Source of the DNA: Acidimicrobiales bacterium
Lineage (GTDB): Bacteria; Actinomycetota; Acidimicrobiia; Acidimicrobiales; Aldehydirespiratoraceae
NCBI GenBank assembly: GCA_040219515.1
Contig: JAVJSI010000015.1
Span: 1 to 64,000 of the forward strand
Length of the DNA: 64,000 bases
Direction: 5' to 3'
Shown here: positions 8,456-17,670 of the stretch, piece by piece
How positions within the stretch are numbered: the stretch's first letter is position 1
Layout: each line of letters starts with the position of its first letter
Made by a program: the position numbers and the translations under genes
The notes under the pieces: model-generated
Told to the model about the DNA's origin: nothing
Databases searched by the model: none
What the model saw: only the letters and a program-made list of their open reading frames with translations

Positions 8456-9354
8456 TGACCGGGACGAAGACCAACGAGCGTCCGGGAACCCGGGCCAAGG
8501 TGTCGCACGTTCGTGCGTCGGCCTACAAGGCCCGCGAGATCCTCGACCTGATCCGGGGCAAGTCCTACGCCGAAGCCTCGGAGATCCTCGCGTTCTCCGA
8601 GCGGGGCATCAGCGCCGACATCGCCAAGGTGCTCGACTCGGCCGTGGCCAACGCCGAGCACAACGACGGCCAGCTCGCCGAAGAGCTGTTCGTCTCGGCC
8701 TGCTACGCCGACGAGGGTCCCACACTCAAGCGCTGGCGTCCCCGTGCCCGTGGCCGCGCCACCCGCATTCGCAAGCGCACCTGCCACATCACGGTGATCG
8801 TGTCGCGCTACTCCGACGAGAAGCTCGAGCAGCTCCGCGACAAGGAGGCCAGCGCCGGTCGGTCGACCACGACCAACGCCGCCGAGGCCCGACGTCGTCG
8901 TGTCGAGCAGAGCCGGGAGCGTGAAGAGGCCCGCGAGGCCGAACACGACCACGATCACGATCACGATGATCACGATCACGACGACCATGATCACGAGGCA
9001 TCGACCGAAGAGAAGGCCGCCGAAGTGGTTGCCGCAACCGAAGCAGCGATGTCGTCGCCGGCCGGCGACGACGACTACGACGCCGAGACGGCCGACTCTG
9101 ATGACGACCAGTCGCCCTTCGGCCCCTTGAGTCACGCGCCGCTCGACGATCCCAACGAGGCGCCCGACGGCTACCCGATCAAGGGCAACGCCGACTCCAT
9201 GAAGTACCACCAGGCCGACGGGCGCTGGTTCGAACAGACCGTCGCCGAAGTGTGGTTCGCCACGACCGACGCCGCCGAAGCCGCCGGTTTCACCGAGGCC
9301 GGCGCAGGTAACGCAGATCCGGCGGATGCCGGCGAAAGCAAAGAGGATTCCTGA
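8455..9354 (+). CDS. rplV: 50S ribosomal protein L22 with a long C-terminal extension
   Basis: Residues 1-122 are a standard L22 ([24 protein letters not shown], the tunnel-lining hairpin [26 protein letters not shown]). The protein is 299 residues rather than the usual 110-130. The extension has a basic helix (about 140-160), a tract of alternating His and Asp (about 163-181), an acidic region with [14 protein letters not shown], and a C-terminal module at about 239-283 ([30 protein letters not shown]). That module resembles the short domain called 'sunset' in NCBI annotations, from memory. The reading is continuous and the stop overlaps the rpsC start, so the fusion is not an artefact of frame choice. 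Confidence 0.93.
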   Translation: MTGTKTNERPGTRAKVSHVRASAYKAREILDLIRGKSYAEASEILAFSERGISADIAKVLDSAVANAEHNDGQLAEELFVSACYADEGPTLKRWRPRARGRATRIRKRTCHITVIVSRYSDEKLEQLRDKEASAGRSTTTNAAEARRRRVEQSREREEAREAEHDHDHDHDDHDHDDHDHEASTEEKAAEVVAATEAAMSSPAGDDDYDAETADSDDDQSPFGPLSHAPLDDPNEAPDGYPIKGNADSMKYHQADGRWFEQTVAEVWFATTDAAEAAGFTEAGAGNADPADAGESKEDS

Positions 9355-10268
9355 TGGGACAGAAGGTCAACCCCTACGGGTTCCGCCTCGGCGTCACCAC
9401 GGAATGGAAGAGCCGCTGGTTCGCCGACCGTGAGGACTACGCCGACTACGTCATCGAAGACTGGAAGATCCGCGACTTCCTCATGACCGAGCTGCCGCAT
9501 GCGGCGATCAGTCGTGTCGAGGTCGAGCGCACCCGCGATCGTCTGCGGGTCGACGTCCACACCGCGCGTCCGGGCATCGTCATCGGTCGCCGTGGCTCCG
9601 AGGCCGATCGCCTCCGCGCCGGTCTCACCGCGATCACCGGCAACGCCAAGGTGCAGCTCAACATCCAGGAGATCAAGCAGCCCGAACTCGACGCTGCCCT
9701 GATCGCCCAGGGTGTCGCCGATCAGCTCGCCGGCCGCGTCGCGTTCCGTCGTGCCATGAAGCGCGCCGTGCAGAACGCCCAGAAGGCCGGCGCCCTCGGG
9801 ATCCGGGTCCAGTGCTCGGGCCGCCTCGGCGGTTCGGAAATGGCTCGTACCGAGTGGTACCGCGAAGGTCGAGTGCCGCTGCACACGCTGCGCGCCGATG
9901 TCGACTACGGCTTCCGCGAGGCGAAGACCACCTACGGGCGCATCGGCGTCAAGGTGTGGCTCTACAAGGGCGACATCCTCCCTTACAAGACCACCAACGA
10001 CGACAAGGCCACCCTCGAGGCGGCCATGGCGGCCGGCGAGACCTCTGGTCAGGCCAAGCCCCGCAAGGTCGTCTCCTCCGCTGCTGCCCGTAAGCGGGTT
10101 GCCACTCCCGAAACCGACACCGAGGCCGATGCCGAGGTCGAGGAAGAGCCGGCACCGCTGATCAAGGAAGCCGATCCCGAGTTCGAGAAGCTCCTCGACG
10201 AGGAAGATGCGATCGAAGCATCGACCCGTGAGCAGAGCGAGACCCCGCACTTCCGGGCGAACGACTGA
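9354..10268 (+). CDS. rpsC: 30S ribosomal protein S3 with acidic tail
   Basis: A 304-residue S3. The KH domain (about 40-110; [14 protein letters not shown]) and the C-terminal S3 domain ([38 protein letters not shown]) are complete. S3 forms the mRNA entry helicase with S4 and S5. About 80 residues beyond the usual end are added, rich in Glu/Asp/Ala ([26 protein letters not shown]). The ATG overlaps the rplV TGA. Confidence 0.96.
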   Translation: MGQKVNPYGFRLGVTTEWKSRWFADREDYADYVIEDWKIRDFLMTELPHAAISRVEVERTRDRLRVDVHTARPGIVIGRRGSEADRLRAGLTAITGNAKVQLNIQEIKQPELDAALIAQGVADQLAGRVAFRRAMKRAVQNAQKAGALGIRVQCSGRLGGSEMARTEWYREGRVPLHTLRADVDYGFREAKTTYGRIGVKVWLYKGDILPYKTTNDDKATLEAAMAAGETSGQAKPRKVVSSAAARKRVATPETDTEADAEVEEEPAPLIKEADPEFEKLLDEEDAIEASTREQSETPHFRAND

Positions 10269-10278
10269 GGTTGCCGAC

Positions 10279-10695
10279 ATGTTGATGCCAAAGAAGGTCA
10301 AACACCGCAAGCAGCACCGTGGACGTACCCGCGGGATGTCCAAGGGCGCCACCGAGGTCACCTATGGCGACTACGGCATCCAGGCCCTCGAGCCCGGATG
10401 GATCACTGCTCGTCAGATCGAAGCCGGTCGTATCGCCATGACCCGCCACATCAAGCGTGGTGGCAAGGTGTGGATCAACGTCTTCCCCGACAAGCCCGTC
10501 ACCCAGAAGCCGGCCGAGACCCGCATGGGTTCGGGCAAGGGCAACCCCGAACACTGGGTCGCCGTGGTCAAGCCGGGTCGGATTCTCTTCGAGCTCTCGT
10601 ACCACGAGGAAGACATCGCTCGCGAGGCCATCGACCGCGCGATCCAGAAGCTGCCGATCAAGGCCCGCTTCGTGAGCCGTGAGGAGGGCTTTTAG
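10279..10695 (+). CDS. rplP: 50S ribosomal protein L16
   Basis: A 138-residue L16 starting [16 protein letters not shown], with the conserved [21 protein letters not shown] and [19 protein letters not shown] motifs. It helps position A-site tRNA in the 50S subunit. The ATG at 10279 matches the family start; an in-frame start at 10207 would lie inside rpsC. The stop TAG is directly followed by the rpmC ATG. Confidence 0.97.
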   Translation: MLMPKKVKHRKQHRGRTRGMSKGATEVTYGDYGIQALEPGWITARQIEAGRIAMTRHIKRGGKVWINVFPDKPVTQKPAETRMGSGKGNPEHWVAVVKPGRILFELSYHEEDIAREAIDRAIQKLPIKARFVSREEGF

Positions 10696-10932
10696 ATGGC
10701 GAAGGCAAAGGCGCTCGCCGATCTCGGTGACACCGACCTGCTCGAGCAGTTGGCCGATCACAAGGAGTCGCTGTTCAACCTGCGATTCCAGTTCGCCACC
10801 GGCCAGCTCGACGACTCCGCGGCCATGAAGGCCGTGAAGAAAGACATCGCCCGTGTGCTCACCGAGCTCCGGGCCCGCGAGATCGCCGATGCCGAGGCGA
10901 TCGCCGCAACCGAGGAGGCCACCAGTGGCTGA
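10696..10932 (+). CDS. rpmC: 50S ribosomal protein L29
   Basis: A 78-residue L29, a two-helix protein near the tunnel exit. The core LADLGDTDLLEQLADHKESLFNLRFQFATGQLD is typical; the last 12 or so residues ([15 protein letters not shown]) are an Ala/Glu-rich extension. It begins right after the rplP stop and overlaps the rpsQ start by 8 nt. Confidence 0.94.
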   Translation: MAKAKALADLGDTDLLEQLADHKESLFNLRFQFATGQLDDSAAMKAVKKDIARVLTELRAREIADAEAIAATEEATSG

Positions 10933-11206
10933 GGCAACCCCTGACACCGGAGTTCGCGAGAACGCCCGCAAGGTCCGCGAGGGTCTCGTGGTGTCGAACG
11001 CGATGGACAAGACCGCCGTCGTCGAGACCGTCGACCGCGTTCGTCACCGCCGCTACGCCAAGACCGTGCAGCGCAACAAGAAGCTGCACGTCCACGACGA
11101 GGAGAACACCCTCAACGTCGGCGACCGCGTGCGCGTACAGGAGACCCGACCGCTGTCGAAGAACAAGCGCTGGCGTCTCGTGGAAGTCCTGGAGCGTGCC
11201 AAGTGA
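10925..11206 (+). CDS. rpsQ: 30S ribosomal protein S17
   Basis: A 93-residue S17 read from the GTG at 10925, inside the 3' end of rpmC. After about 15 non-conserved residues comes the OB fold ([60 protein letters not shown]). It is a primary 16S rRNA binder. Its TGA overlaps the GTG start of rplN by three bases. Confidence 0.95.
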   Translation: MAEATPDTGVRENARKVREGLVVSNAMDKTAVVETVDRVRHRRYAKTVQRNKKLHVHDEENTLNVGDRVRVQETRPLSKNKRWRLVEVLERAK

Positions 11207-11571
11207 TCCAGCAGGAATCCCGCTTGCGGGTGGCCGACAACTCGGGCGCCAAGGAGGTCTTGTGCATCAAGGTCCTCGGTGGCTCGAAGCGTCGTTATGC
11301 CTCGATCGGTGACGTCTTCGTCGCCACGGTCAAGGACGCCATCCCGGGCGCGCAGGTCAAGAAGGGCGACGTCGTCAAGTGCGTCGTCGTCCGCGTGAAG
11401 AAGGAAAAGCGTCGTCCGGACGGGAGCTACATCCGGTTCGACGAGAACGCGGCCGTGCTGATCAACGATCAGCGTCAGCCCCGTGGTACCCGCATCTTCG
11501 GTCCGGTGGGTCGTGAACTGCGTGACAAGCAGTTCATGCGCATCGTGTCGTTGGCGCCGGAGGTTCTCTGA
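11203..11571 (+). CDS. rplN: 50S ribosomal protein L14
   Basis: A 122-residue L14 of exact family length, starting at a GTG ([27 protein letters not shown]). It contains the conserved [25 protein letters not shown] and [10 protein letters not shown] segments. L14 forms an intersubunit bridge and is the landing site of RsfS. The start overlaps the stop of rpsQ. Confidence 0.97.
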   Translation: MIQQESRLRVADNSGAKEVLCIKVLGGSKRRYASIGDVFVATVKDAIPGAQVKKGDVVKCVVVRVKKEKRRPDGSYIRFDENAAVLINDQRQPRGTRIFGPVGRELRDKQFMRIVSLAPEVL

Positions 11572-11573
11572 AA

Positions 11574-11891
11574 ATGGCAGGCATGAAGATTCGCAAGGGC
11601 GATCGCGTCGTCGTCTTGTCCGGCAAGGACAAGGGCGTCGAGGGCATCGTCGAGCGTTCCATTCCCGAGAAGGGCAAGGTCATCGTCGAAGGCGTCAACG
11701 TCGCGAAGAAGCACCAGGCCCCGACTCGCCAGGACCAACAGGGCGGCATCATCGACAAGGCGATGCCGCTCGACGTCTCCAACGTCGCGGTGGTCAGCCC
11801 CCAGGACGGCAAGGCCACCCGCGTGGGCTTCAAGATCCTCGACGACGGCACCAAGGTCCGCGTCTGCAAGCGCACCGGGGCGGAACTCTGA
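11574..11891 (+). CDS. rplX: 50S ribosomal protein L24
   Basis: A 105-residue L24 with the KOW motif at its N-terminus ([23 protein letters not shown]) and the typical loop [34 protein letters not shown]. It initiates 50S assembly near the tunnel exit. Two possible ATGs (11574 and 11583); the first is used here because it lies 2 nt after rplN. Its stop overlaps the rplE start (TGATG). Confidence 0.96.
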   Translation: MAGMKIRKGDRVVVLSGKDKGVEGIVERSIPEKGKVIVEGVNVAKKHQAPTRQDQQGGIIDKAMPLDVSNVAVVSPQDGKATRVGFKILDDGTKVRVCKRTGAEL

Positions 11892-12457
11892 TGAGCACCA
11901 CCACCTACATCCCGCGCCTTCGCACCAAGTACAACGAGGAGATCCGACCGGCCCTGAGGGACCAGCTCGAGCTCCCCAACGTGATGATGGTGCCGAGGGT
12001 CGAGAAGATCGTCCTCAACATGGGCGTCGGCGAAGCCGTCGCCTCGGCCAAGCTGCTCGAAGGGGCACTGGCCGACATGGAGACGATCGCCGGCCAGAAG
12101 CCCGTCATCACCCGGGCCAAGAAGAGCCTCGCGAGCTTCAAGCTCCGTGAGGACCAGGCCATTGGCTGCAAGGTCACCCTTCGGGGCGACCGCATGTACG
12201 AATTCCTGGATCGCCTCATCTCGTTGGCGATCCCGCGAATCAGAGATTTCCGAGGGCTCTCGCCGAAGTCGTTCGACGGCAACGGCAACTACACCTTCGG
12301 TGTGACCGAACAACTCATGTTCCCCGAGATCGACTACGACAAGGTCGACACCACCCGGGGAATGGACATCACGATCGTCACGACGGCGACGACGAACGAC
12401 CACGGTCGAGCACTGCTCGCCGCGTTCGCCTTCCCGTTCCGACGCGAGGGGCAGTGA
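11891..12457 (+). CDS. rplE: 50S ribosomal protein L5
   Basis: A 188-residue L5 starting [20 protein letters not shown], with [46 protein letters not shown] and the C-terminal motif [23 protein letters not shown]. It anchors 5S rRNA in the central protuberance and contacts P-site tRNA. The ATG at 11891 matches the family; the frame is open further upstream but that lies in rplX and rplN. Confidence 0.97.
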   Translation: MSTTTYIPRLRTKYNEEIRPALRDQLELPNVMMVPRVEKIVLNMGVGEAVASAKLLEGALADMETIAGQKPVITRAKKSLASFKLREDQAIGCKVTLRGDRMYEFLDRLISLAIPRIRDFRGLSPKSFDGNGNYTFGVTEQLMFPEIDYDKVDTTRGMDITIVTTATTNDHGRALLAAFAFPFRREGQ

Positions 12458-12460
12458 CCC

Positions 12461-12646
12461 ATGGCGAAGAAAGCACTCCGCGAAAAGCAGCAACGCACCC
12501 CGAAGTTCAAGGTGCGTGCCTACACCCGGTGCCGCCGTTGTGGCCGGCCCCGTTCGGTGTACCGCAAGTTCGGCCTGTGCCGAGTCTGCTTGCGAGAGAT
12601 GGCACACGCGGGCGAATTGCCCGGTGTGAAGAAGGCCAGTTGGTAG
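12461..12646 (+). CDS. rpsZ: 30S ribosomal protein S14, zinc type
   Basis: A 61-residue type-Z S14 with both CxxC pairs intact (Cys24, Cys27, Cys40, Cys43 in RCRRCGRP and [10 protein letters not shown]). It sits in the 30S head. Zinc-containing paralogues are often replaced under zinc starvation by a zinc-free form encoded elsewhere; none is in this window. Spacing to rplE is 3 nt. Confidence 0.97.
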   Translation: MAKKALREKQQRTPKFKVRAYTRCRRCGRPRSVYRKFGLCRVCLREMAHAGELPGVKKASW

Positions 12647-12661
12647 GGAGGTGACACCGCG

Positions 12662-13066
12662 ATGACAATGACAGATCCCATCTCCGACATGCTCACTCGT
12701 ATTCGCAACGCCAACGTGGCGATGCACGACGACGTCCGCATGCCATCCTCGAAGCAGAAGCTCGCCCTGGCGGGCCTGCTCCAGAGCGAGGGCTACATCG
12801 CCGGCTTCTCCGAAGCCGACAACGGTGACAAGCCGGGAAAGACACTGACCATCGAGATGAAGTACTCGCCTGAGCGAGCACGTGTCATCTCCGGTCTCAC
12901 CCGTGTCTCGAAGCCCGGTCTGCGCATCTATCGCAAGCGTGACGAGATCCCCCGCGTGCAGGGTGGACTCGGCGTGGCGGTGGTGTCGACCAACAAGGGC
13001 CTGATGTCCGACCGAGAAGCGAGGAAGAACCGCATGGGCGGCGAAATCCTCTGCTTCGTGTGGTGA
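12662..13066 (+). CDS. rpsH: 30S ribosomal protein S8
   Basis: A 134-residue S8 starting [20 protein letters not shown], with the C-terminal core [12 protein letters not shown] and [31 protein letters not shown]. It binds helix 21 of 16S rRNA; in E. coli it represses the spc operon at the rplE mRNA. GGAGGTGA lies 9-16 nt upstream. A second ATG two codons in (12668) could also serve. Confidence 0.97.
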   Translation: MTMTDPISDMLTRIRNANVAMHDDVRMPSSKQKLALAGLLQSEGYIAGFSEADNGDKPGKTLTIEMKYSPERARVISGLTRVSKPGLRIYRKRDEIPRVQGGLGVAVVSTNKGLMSDREARKNRMGGEILCFVW

Positions 13067-13076
13067 GGGAGCCGAC

Positions 13077-13616
13077 ATGAGTCGAGTTGGTAGCAACCCC
13101 ATCATCATCCCGAGCGGTGTCGAGGTCTCGATCAGTGGCGCCGACGTCACGGTCAAGGGCACGAAGGGCACCCTCGAGCAGCGGCTGCCCGGCGGTATCT
13201 CGGTGCACGAGGAAGAGGGCAACCTCATCGTCGAGCGCCCCGACGACACCGGCGCCAGCAAGTCGTACCACGGCCTCTGCCGCACCCTGATCCAGAACAT
13301 GATCATCGGTGTCACCGAAGGCTTCACCAAGGAACTCCAGATCCAGGGCGTTGGCTATCGTGCCACCGCCAAGGGCTCCAACGCCCTCGAGCTCGCGCTC
13401 GGTTTCAGCCATCCCGTCAACATCGAGGCCCCCGAGGGCATCGAGTTCGACGTGCCCGTCCAGACGCAGATCTTCGTCAAGGGGATCGACAAGCAGCTGG
13501 TCGGTCAGGTGGCCGCCGACATCCGCAAGTGGCGCAAGCCGGAGCCCTACAAGGGCAAGGGAATCCGCTACGTGGACGAGCGTGTGATTCGCAAGGCCGG
13601 AAAGGCGGCCAAGTAG
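13077..13616 (+). CDS. rplF: 50S ribosomal protein L6
   Basis: A 179-residue L6 with its two repeated folds. Conserved parts are [17 protein letters not shown] at the start, [19 protein letters not shown] in the middle and the rRNA-binding end [19 protein letters not shown]. It lies at the base of the L7/L12 stalk near the GTPase centre. Length and termini are standard. Confidence 0.97.
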   Translation: MSRVGSNPIIIPSGVEVSISGADVTVKGTKGTLEQRLPGGISVHEEEGNLIVERPDDTGASKSYHGLCRTLIQNMIIGVTEGFTKELQIQGVGYRATAKGSNALELALGFSHPVNIEAPEGIEFDVPVQTQIFVKGIDKQLVGQVAADIRKWRKPEPYKGKGIRYVDERVIRKAGKAAK

Positions 13617-13618
13617 AC

Positions 13619-13984
13619 ATGGCTTACACCGCGAAGAAGCGCCGCAGCGACCGCATGCGTCGCCACTATCGGATCCGCAAGACGATGCGGGGCACCGCCC
13701 AGCGTCCGCGCCTTGCCGTGTTCCGTTCCAACAAGCACATCTCCGCGCAGGTGATCGACGACCTCACGGGCGTCACCCTCGCCGCGGCATCCACCACCGA
13801 GAAGGCGCTGCGCGCCGACAACAACGGCAACGCCGAAGCAGCCGGCAAGTGCGGTGCGCTCCTCGCGGAGCGGGCCAAGGCGGCCGGCGTCGACACGGTG
13901 GTATTCGATCGTGGTGGGTTCCGCTACCACGGCCGGGTTGCGGCGCTTGCCGACGCAGCCCGTGAGGGAGGACTGAAGTTCTGA
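13619..13984 (+). CDS. rplR: 50S ribosomal protein L18
   Basis: A 121-residue L18, a 5S rRNA-binding protein. The basic N-terminus ([25 protein letters not shown]) is followed by [20 protein letters not shown] and ends [23 protein letters not shown], all typical. The ATG at 13619 is 2 nt after rplF; the in-frame upstream start lies inside rplF. The stop overlaps rpsE by one base. Confidence 0.96.
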   Translation: MAYTAKKRRSDRMRRHYRIRKTMRGTAQRPRLAVFRSNKHISAQVIDDLTGVTLAAASTTEKALRADNNGNAEAAGKCGALLAERAKAAGVDTVVFDRGGFRYHGRVAALADAAREGGLKF

Positions 13985-14580
13985 TGGCATACGAACGTAG
14001 AGAACGTGAGCCGAATCCCCGCGATGGTGGCGAGGGCCTGCGCGAGTCGCGGGTCATCAACATCAACCGCGTCGCCAAGGTCGTCAAGGGCGGTCGCCGT
14101 TTCTCGTTCACCGCACTCGTGGTGATCGGTGACGGCGCCGGCAAGGTCGGCCTCGGCTACGGCAAGGCCAAGGAAGTGCCGCTGGCCATCCAGAAGGGCA
14201 CCGAAGAAGCGCGTCGCAACCTGTTCTCGGTCGCGATGGCCGGTTCGACCATCGTCCACGAGACCATCGGCGAGATGGGTGCGGGACGCGTCATGCTGAA
14301 GCCCGCCGCTCCCGGTACCGGCGTGATCGCCGGTGGCGCCGCCCGTGCCATCCTCGAAGAGGCCGGTATCGCCGACGTGCTGTGCAAGTCGCTGGGCTCG
14401 GCCAACCACATCAACGTGGCTCGTGCGACGATCAACGGCCTCATGGGTCTGCGTCGTCCCGACGAGATCGCTCGTCTTCGTGGCCTCGAGCCCGACGAGT
14501 TCCTGCCGGCAGGTCTCTGGGCCGCCTACCAGGAGAGCGAGCGCGGTCCGGTTGCTCCGGCCGCCACCGAGGTGTCGTGA
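13984..14580 (+). CDS. rpsE: 30S ribosomal protein S5
   Basis: A 198-residue S5 with the dsRBD-like N-domain ([40 protein letters not shown]) and the C-domain ([41 protein letters not shown]). It belongs to the mRNA entry helicase and affects decoding fidelity. A 25-residue acidic/basic N-terminal extension and a short tail are usual in actinobacteria. It overlaps both neighbours by one base. Confidence 0.97.
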   Translation: MAYERREREPNPRDGGEGLRESRVININRVAKVVKGGRRFSFTALVVIGDGAGKVGLGYGKAKEVPLAIQKGTEEARRNLFSVAMAGSTIVHETIGEMGAGRVMLKPAAPGTGVIAGGAARAILEEAGIADVLCKSLGSANHINVARATINGLMGLRRPDEIARLRGLEPDEFLPAGLWAAYQESERGPVAPAATEVS

Positions 14581-14777
14581 TGGCGAACATCAAGGTCACT
14601 CAGATCCGTTCGTCGATCGGCATCAAGCCGAAGCAGCGCGGCACGCTACGGGCCCTCGGGTTGCGCGGCATCGGCAAGCACAACACATTCGAGGACCGGG
14701 CCGAGATCCGGGGCATGATCGCCCGGGTTCCCCATCTGGTCCGTGTCGAGGAAGACACAGAAGAGGTCGACTCATGA
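14580..14777 (+). CDS. rpmD: 50S ribosomal protein L30
   Basis: A 65-residue L30: [32 protein letters not shown] is the family signature. The ATG at 14580 shares its A with the rpsE stop. The end overlaps the rplO start by four bases (ATGA). The few acidic residues after the core (EEDTEEVDS) are extra. Confidence 0.95.
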   Translation: MANIKVTQIRSSIGIKPKQRGTLRALGLRGIGKHNTFEDRAEIRGMIARVPHLVRVEEDTEEVDS

Positions 14778-15268
14778 TCAAGCTTCACGATCTCCAGCCC
14801 TCCGAGGGCTCGAACAAGCGCGGCAAGCGCAAGGCTCGCGGCATCGGCGGCAAGGGTGGCAAGACGGCCGGCCGTGGCACCAAGGGCCAGCGCGCCCGCA
14901 ACACCGTGCCGATCGGTTTCGAGGGTGGCCAGATGCCGCTCCTGCAACGCATTCCGAAGTTGCGCGGCTTCACCAACCCGTTCCGGGTCGAGTACCAGGG
15001 CATCAACCTCGACACGCTCGAGGAGACCGGCATGACCGACGTCTCGCCCGAGACGTTGCTCGAGCGCGGACTCATCGGCAAGGGGTCGCTCGTCAAGATC
15101 CTCGGTCGGGGCGAGGTCACCACGGCGCTCACGGTGAAGGCCCACGCCTTCTCCAAGTCGGCCGAGGAAGCCATCACCGCCGCGGGGGGTAGTGTCGAAA
15201 CGCTGCCGCTTCCGTGGGGCGATCGTCGTCCTCCGCACGGCAGCTTCAACCAACACACCAATCGCTGA
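14774..15268 (+). CDS. rplO: 50S ribosomal protein L15
   Basis: A 164-residue L15. The Gly/Lys/Arg-rich N-terminal arm ([29 protein letters not shown]) that threads into 23S rRNA and the globular end ([28 protein letters not shown]) are both present. The extra C-terminal stretch ([21 protein letters not shown]) is lineage specific. The ATG is coupled to rpmD through an ATGA overlap. Confidence 0.96.
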   Translation: MIKLHDLQPSEGSNKRGKRKARGIGGKGGKTAGRGTKGQRARNTVPIGFEGGQMPLLQRIPKLRGFTNPFRVEYQGINLDTLEETGMTDVSPETLLERGLIGKGSLVKILGRGEVTTALTVKAHAFSKSAEEAITAAGGSVETLPLPWGDRRPPHGSFNQHTNR

Positions 15269-15294
15269 TTTCCCCATCGGGGAGGGAGAGAGCC

Positions 15295-16620
15295 GTGCTG
15301 TCGCGGGTATTGAACATGTTCCGGGTCGCCGACCTGCGGAACAAGATCATCTTCACCCTGGCCATGATCGGGTTGTACCGACTCGGGTCGTTCATTCCCG
15401 CGCCGGGTGTCGACATCGAGGCCGTCCAGGCCTTGCGCGATCAGGCCAACACCGGTGGCATTCTCGGGTACATCCAGCTCTTCTCGGGCGGCGCGCTCAC
15501 CCAGTTCGCGATCTTCGCGCTGGGGATCATGCCCTACATCACCTCGTCGATCATCATGCAGATCCTCGGCGTGGTCATCCCGAAGATCGAGCAGTGGCAG
15601 CAGCAGGGGGCCGTCGGACAGCGCAAGATCACCCAGTGGACCCGCTACCTCACGGTGTCCATCGCGGTCGTGCAATCCACGTCGTTCGCCTTCCTGTTCC
15701 ACAACGGCGGCCTGGTCGGCGACGTCGACCTGCTCCCGAAGTTCAGCGCCTGGACCGTGTTCGTCGTGGTCCTCACCCTCACCAGCGGTACGGCGCTGCT
15801 GATGTGGATGGGTGAGCTCATCACCCAGCGCGGCATCGGCAACGGCATGTCGCTGTTGATCTTCACCAGCGTCGTCTCGACGCTTCCGGCCCAGGGCACC
15901 CTCGTCCAGGCCGAGAACGGCACGCTCGCCCTTGTCGCTCTGATCGCCGTGGCCGTCATGCTCCTCGTCGCCATCGTCTACGTCGAGCAGGGTCAGCGCC
16001 GTATTCCGGTGCAGTTCGCCAAGCGAGTGGTGGGCCGCCGGATGTACGGCGGTCAGTCCACCTACATCCCCTTGAAGGTGAACCAGTCGGGCGTGATCCC
16101 GATCATCTTCGCCAGCTCCGTGCTGTACCTCCCCAACCTGATCGCCGTCGCCCTGCCCGACGAAGGTTGGGGCGGCAGTGTGCAGCGCTGGGTCGACAAC
16201 AACCTCGCCAACCCGGCTGCGATCACCTATCTGGTGTTCTTCGGCCTGCTCATCATCGGCTTCGCGTACTTCTACACCGCCATCAGCTTCGATCCGGCCA
16301 AGCAGGCCGACACGATCCGCAAACAGGGTGGCTTCATCCCCGGCATTCGTCCCGGCCCGCAGACCGAGCGTTACCTCGCCCGTATCCTGAGCCGCATCAC
16401 CTTCCCGGGTGCGTTGTTCATCGCCGGCGTTGCGCTGATTCCGTCGGTCTTGATCAACGTCACGCTCGGTGGGACCGATGCCTCCGGCGCGGGCGGCGGT
16501 GCGGGCGGGTTCGCCTTCGGCGGTATCTCCCTGCTCATCGCCGTGGGCGTGGCCCTGGAGACCATGAAGCAGATCGACAGCCAGCTGATGATGCGGAACT
16601 ACGAAGGGTTCCTCAAGTAG
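15295..16620 (+). CDS. secY: Protein translocase subunit SecY
   Basis: A 441-residue SecY, the channel of the Sec translocon in the inner membrane, with about ten transmembrane helices. Recognisable parts include LRNKIIFTLAMIGLYRLGSFIPAPG, ITSSIIMQIL (plug and helix 2), the cytosolic loop RRIPVQFAKRVVGRR that contacts ribosome and SecA, and the C-terminal MKQIDSQLMMRNYEGFLK. The GTG at 15295 was chosen because GGAGGGAGAG lies 4 nt before it and the start VLSRVLNMFRVADLR fits the family. Confidence 0.97.
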   Translation: MLSRVLNMFRVADLRNKIIFTLAMIGLYRLGSFIPAPGVDIEAVQALRDQANTGGILGYIQLFSGGALTQFAIFALGIMPYITSSIIMQILGVVIPKIEQWQQQGAVGQRKITQWTRYLTVSIAVVQSTSFAFLFHNGGLVGDVDLLPKFSAWTVFVVVLTLTSGTALLMWMGELITQRGIGNGMSLLIFTSVVSTLPAQGTLVQAENGTLALVALIAVAVMLLVAIVYVEQGQRRIPVQFAKRVVGRRMYGGQSTYIPLKVNQSGVIPIIFASSVLYLPNLIAVALPDEGWGGSVQRWVDNNLANPAAITYLVFFGLLIIGFAYFYTAISFDPAKQADTIRKQGGFIPGIRPGPQTERYLARILSRITFPGALFIAGVALIPSVLINVTLGGTDASGAGGGAGGFAFGGISLLIAVGVALETMKQIDSQLMMRNYEGFLK

Positions 16621-16622
16621 TC

Positions 16623-17210
16623 ATGACGGCTCCCGGCACACGCTCGATGCGCCTCGTGATTCTCGGCCGTCAGGGTTCGGGCAAGGGCACGCAGGCCGTT
16701 CGCATCGCGGACGAGTACGGCTGCATCCATGTCTCCACCGGTGACATGCTGCGCGCCGCGGTCGCCGCGGGTACCGAGCTCGGCAAGCAGGCCGAGGCGG
16801 TCATGAACAGCGGTGGGCTCGTCGGCGACGACATCATGAACGGCATCGTCGCCGAACGCCTCGGCGCCGACGACATCATGTCCCACGGCGTGCTGCTCGA
16901 CGGCTTCCCCCGCACCGCGGACCAGGCCGACGCCCTCGAACGAATCTGTGCCGACCAGGGCGTTCCCCTCGATGTCGCCATCAATCTCGATGTCCCCGTG
17001 GAAGTCGTGACCGAACGCATGCTGGCCCGCCAGCGTGAGGACGACACGCCAGAAGCGATCGAACGCCGACTGTCGCTCTACGAGGAACAGACGGCACCGT
17101 TGCTCGACTGGTTCGGCTCCCGAGACCTCCTCGCGACGGTCGACGGTGTCGGATCCGAAGAAGAAGTCTTCGCCCGGCTCGCCGGTGTGATCGATCAGGC
17201 GCGGCAGTGA
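16623..17210 (+). CDS. adk: Adenylate kinase
   Basis: A 195-residue adenylate kinase that interconverts ATP + AMP and 2 ADP. The P-loop is GRQGSGKGT (about 15-23), the AMP-binding parts are STGDMLRAA and DGFPRTADQA, and the LID is short and lacks zinc Cys, as in other actinobacteria. The ATG at 16623 is 2 nt after secY; an alternative ATG at 16647 lies eight codons later. In many actinobacteria map follows adk; here infA follows. Confidence 0.95.
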   Translation: MTAPGTRSMRLVILGRQGSGKGTQAVRIADEYGCIHVSTGDMLRAAVAAGTELGKQAEAVMNSGGLVGDDIMNGIVAERLGADDIMSHGVLLDGFPRTADQADALERICADQGVPLDVAINLDVPVEVVTERMLARQREDDTPEAIERRLSLYEEQTAPLLDWFGSRDLLATVDGVGSEEEVFARLAGVIDQARQ

Positions 17211-17222
17211 TGCCGCGACGGG

Positions 17223-17251
17223 TTGGTCGCCTTCCGCGCGTCCGGTAGCGT
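17223..17251 (+). promoter_or_regulatory. Candidate promoter of infA
   Basis: TTGGTC (17223-17228), 17-nt spacer, TAGCGT (17246-17251). The predicted transcript start, near 17258, would be right at the foot of the hairpin 17259-17279. The match to the spacing and form of the rplC and rplM candidates supports it. Confidence 0.5.
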
Positions 17252-17258
17252 AGTCCAC

Positions 17259-17279
17259 TGGCCTGGGCCACCCAGGCCA
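17259..17279 (+). promoter_or_regulatory. Hairpin in the infA leader
   Basis: TGGCCTGGG and CCCAGGCCA form a 9-bp stem with a 3-nt loop (CCA). No T run follows. It may end adk transcripts or shield the 5' end of an infA transcript starting near 17258. Confidence 0.5.
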
Positions 17280-17324
17280 TTCCGCGTGCGAGCAACCAGC
17301 TCGCCGTTCTGAAGAGGTTTCCCC

Positions 17325-17549
17325 ATCGCAAAGCCAAAGGAAGATGCGATCGTTCTCGAGGGGACGGTCACCGAGTCGCTCCCCAACGCCATGTTCCGCG
17401 TGGAGCTGGAGAACGGCCCAGAAGTGCTCGCACACATCAGCGGCAAGATGCGAATGCACTACATCCGCATTCTCCCCGGCGATCGCGTCCAAGTGGAACT
17501 CACCCCCTACGACCTCCAACGAGGCCGTATCACCTACAGGTACAAGTAG
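17325..17549 (+). CDS. infA: Translation initiation factor IF-1, AUC start
   Basis: A 74-residue IF-1 that closes the ribosomal A site during initiation. The OB fold is complete: [69 protein letters not shown]. The codon in the position of the start Met is ATC (17325-17327). In frame, a TGA lies at 17310-17312 and only AGA GGT TTC CCC come between, so no ATG, GTG or TTG is available; the next in-frame ATG would remove about 22 residues including the first strand. AAGAGG at 17312-17317 sits 7 nt before the ATC, a normal spacing. Start by AUC, as with AUU in infC, or an ATG read as ATC are the alternatives. Confidence 0.92.
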   Translation: MAKPKEDAIVLEGTVTESLPNAMFRVELENGPEVLAHISGKMRMHYIRILPGDRVQVELTPYDLQRGRITYRYK

Positions 17550-17555
17550 CTCTCA

Positions 17556-17669
17556 ATGAAGGTTCGACCCAGCGTCAAGAAGATCTGTGACAAGTGCAAG
17601 GTGATTCGTCGCCATGGCAGCGTCATGGTGATCTGCGAAAACCCGCGTCACAAGCAGAGGCAAGGCTGA
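17556..17669 (+). CDS. rpmJ: 50S ribosomal protein L36
   Basis: A 37-residue L36: [20 protein letters not shown], then [15 protein letters not shown]. The zinc ribbon is intact (Cys11, Cys14, Cys27, His32). It lies between infA and rpsM, its usual place. It is too short for routine gene-length cut-offs. Confidence 0.97.
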   Translation: MKVRPSVKKICDKCKVIRRHGSVMVICENPRHKQRQG

Positions 17670-17670
17670 A

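Noticed and set aside
8941-9000. Repeated CACGAT-like triplets that could be taken for a microsatellite or CRISPR-like array
   Set aside because: They encode the His/Asp tract inside the continuous rplV frame, with no spacers.
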